NCBI GenBank assembly: GCA_022925895.1
Contig: JAKSYS010000853.1
Coordinates: 1 to 17,659 of the forward strand
Direction: 5' to 3'
DNA: 17,659 nt
Source: Fragilaria crotonensis
Taxonomy: Eukaryota > Bacillariophyta > Fragilariophyceae > Fragilariales > Fragilariaceae
The translations under genes and the position numbers were made by a program. Under the pieces are notes generated by a model. That model saw nothing but the letters and a program-made list of their open reading frames with translations, did not search any database and was not told the origin of the DNA. Positions 16,354-17,659 of this stretch are shown in pieces (position 1 is the first letter of the stretch; the number at the start of each line of letters is the position of its first letter).

Positions 16354-17659
16354 CTATATCTTTCTCTCTACTCGTTTTTCTACGTGTCCTACATAACTCT
16401 CAGGGATGTGTCCAAAAATATCTTCGTCTTGAAATGGTTGACTTGAGCACCCCTTGATCAGGCACACAAGTTGGCATCCGGCGTCAACACTTCGCTTGTC
16501 CACGACACAAGTTGCGCACAGGGCGTGTCCCTCGCTGCATTTGATATCTGCTCGATAGTTGTGGCAAATAACACAGTGTGGGTCGCTGTCGACTGCCCTC
16601 ACCGCCGAGGGATGCACTTTGCCTGCATTGGAGTTCAAAAGGATGGCACTTCGGAGCTCATCGAGAAGTTCCTTCGTGCTCAACCTTTCTTCAGGGAACG
16701 GAGCCATGCACTGAATGGCAGCCTTGCAAACTACTTCAAGAGCTTCCGGACTCCAGCCAATGACGGGATCGGCGTCACGCTTGAGCTTTTTCCATCCATC
16801 AACAATCCGCTCATATGTTCGTTCATCCTGGACGTACATCGCAAACACGTCAAGGAACTGAGTGCCAAATCGCGTCGATTGCCGTGCATTCAAGCAGCCC
16901 AAAATGAGCTCAACCAAGACAACACCAATGGAATACACATCATAGGCGGCGATGTAGGGACATGGAAGCCCTCGACCCTTCTTCCTAAAATACTCGGGGC
17001 ACATATAGCCTGGTGTTCCAAATGCAGGCCCGCCAAATGTGCTCCGTAAATTAACTGTGGATGACCCAAAAGCAGTCTTGGAGATGTTATCAGATACTAA
17101 TACAGCCAGTCCACAATCAATCAACCGGGGAGTGAAATCGTTCGCCAGGCAAATGTTGGCACTCTTGATGTCGCGATGAAACACGTTCCAACTCTTCCCT
17201 GCCACCTTGCATCCACCAGAGTGTAAGAAGTGAACTGCTCGCACCAACTGGAACATGATGGACAATCGAGTATCTGAAGACAATAGGTCTCTCTCGCCAT
17301 TTTCGGTAAAGAAGTCAGCGAGGGTGTCATTGTCGGAATATTCATAAACCAAGCACTGCCGTGAACTTTTGGAATTTAAACTGTAGCCATACAAGGCAAC
17401 AATGTTGGGATGCCGGAATCTCTTGAGAGTCTGGTAACAGTGTAAAAGAATGCGCCGTAAGCAGATGTCCGACTTTTGAGAGGATGATCGCTCCCTACGA
17501 GTAACAATGACGCTCAATACAAACTTACCGACAGTTCCGCCTGAAAAGTTTTCCGAATCTCCTTGATGATTTCATGATCACAGTGAGTAAGTCTAATTGA
17601 CTTCACTGCGAACTTCTTTGCAGTTGGCTATCTTTCGCCAAGAAGACATCGCCAAAGGC
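16354..17659 (-). CDS. RLK/Pelle-like protein kinase fused to RING-type domain, 5' partial
   Basis: Exon 1 (17529 to the window edge) encodes AFGDVFLA of the glycine loop, FAVKSI with the ATP-anchoring Lys (17601-17603), and FQAELS with the helix-C Glu. A 98-bp intron (17431-17528, gtaagt...ttaccag) joins in phase to TLKRFRHPNIVALYGY in exon 2. Exon 2 then shows HRDIKSAN (17155-17178, catalytic Asp 17170-17172), DCG in place of DFG (17110-17118), GTPGYMCPEYF with CPE for APE, and DVYSIG. This pattern is that of the tyrosine-kinase-like RLK/Pelle/IRAK group. The C-terminal 80 residues hold a zinc-binding pattern, CVIC...C...GHALCATC...C...C, followed by a Phe and a LP-like/ER tail, like RING1 of RNF216/RBR ubiquitin ligases. 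There is a one-base frameshift in exon 1 near 17626 and the ORF ends abruptly at 16354 before decayed sequence, so the gene may be a young pseudogene. The 5' end is outside the window. Confidence 0.85.
17431..17528 (-). other. Spliceosomal intron of the kinase gene, 98 bp
   Basis: On the minus strand the sequence begins gtaagt (5' splice site at 17528) and ends ttaccag (3' splice site at 17431). Removing it joins FQAELS to TLKRFRHPNIV in phase 0, precisely the expected spacing between helix C and strand 4 of a kinase. Without splicing, the exon 1 frame hits a stop within six codons. The open frame starting at 17517 therefore begins inside this intron, and its first residues are not part of the protein. 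Confidence 0.85.

Noticed and set aside
16471-17049. Plus-strand frame of 192 codons
   Set aside because: It lies opposite the kinase exon, whose catalytic motifs are clear; this is a shadow frame.
17434-17517. Kinase start at the ATG at 17517
   Set aside because: This ATG is inside the intron; exon 1 with the glycine loop and lysine lies upstream and splices to 17430.

Overview
The window is eukaryotic nuclear DNA, most likely from a protist; a diatom or related stramenopile is my guess, not a proof. Evidence for a eukaryote: long ankyrin arrays, an RLK/Pelle-type (tyrosine-kinase-like) kinase joined to a RING-type zinc domain, a recognisable GT-AG intron of 98 bp, and long non-coding stretches full of decayed duplicates. 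There is no bacterial-style operon, RNA gene, CRISPR array or intact transposon that I can see.

Layout, left to right. Bases 1-3041 hold no convincing intact gene: a GTAC-rich stretch (1-260), two copies (A, D) of a local dispersed repeat, a broken plus-strand reading frame (1946-2378), and a minus-strand relic (2551-2800) that matches the tail region of the kinase locus at the other end. Bases 3042-7142 (minus) are one uninterrupted 1366-aa protein of about 40 ankyrin repeats; internal cap-like units show it was built by fusing several shorter ankyrin arrays, and 306-bp and 699-bp higher-order duplications lie inside it. Bases 7143-9754 carry a cluster of TACGGTA-like motifs upstream of that gene and two more repeat copies (B, C). 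Bases 9755-10542 (plus) are a shorter, more diverged ankyrin gene broken by a one-base frameshift. Bases 11307-12554 (minus) are an intact 415-aa ankyrin protein with a basic tail, preceded by another GTAC-rich region (12655-12930). Bases 14245-14766 (minus) are an ankyrin pseudogene with several stops and frameshifts. Bases 15592-17659 (minus) are an RLK/Pelle-like kinase plus RING-type domain, cut by the window edge, followed by a decayed coiled-coil/tail extension.

The overall picture is a birth-and-death cluster: ankyrin arrays and kinase-RING genes are duplicated, recombined and lost within less than 18 kb. Ankyrin arrays are protein-binding scaffolds and the kinase-RING protein would combine phosphorylation with possible ubiquitin transfer, so a recognition/signalling role is conceivable, but no functional link between them is shown by the sequence. 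The most notable items are the modular, still-expanding 1366-aa ankyrin array, the kinase-RING fusion with a DCG in place of DFG, and the linked relics that tie the two ends of the window together.
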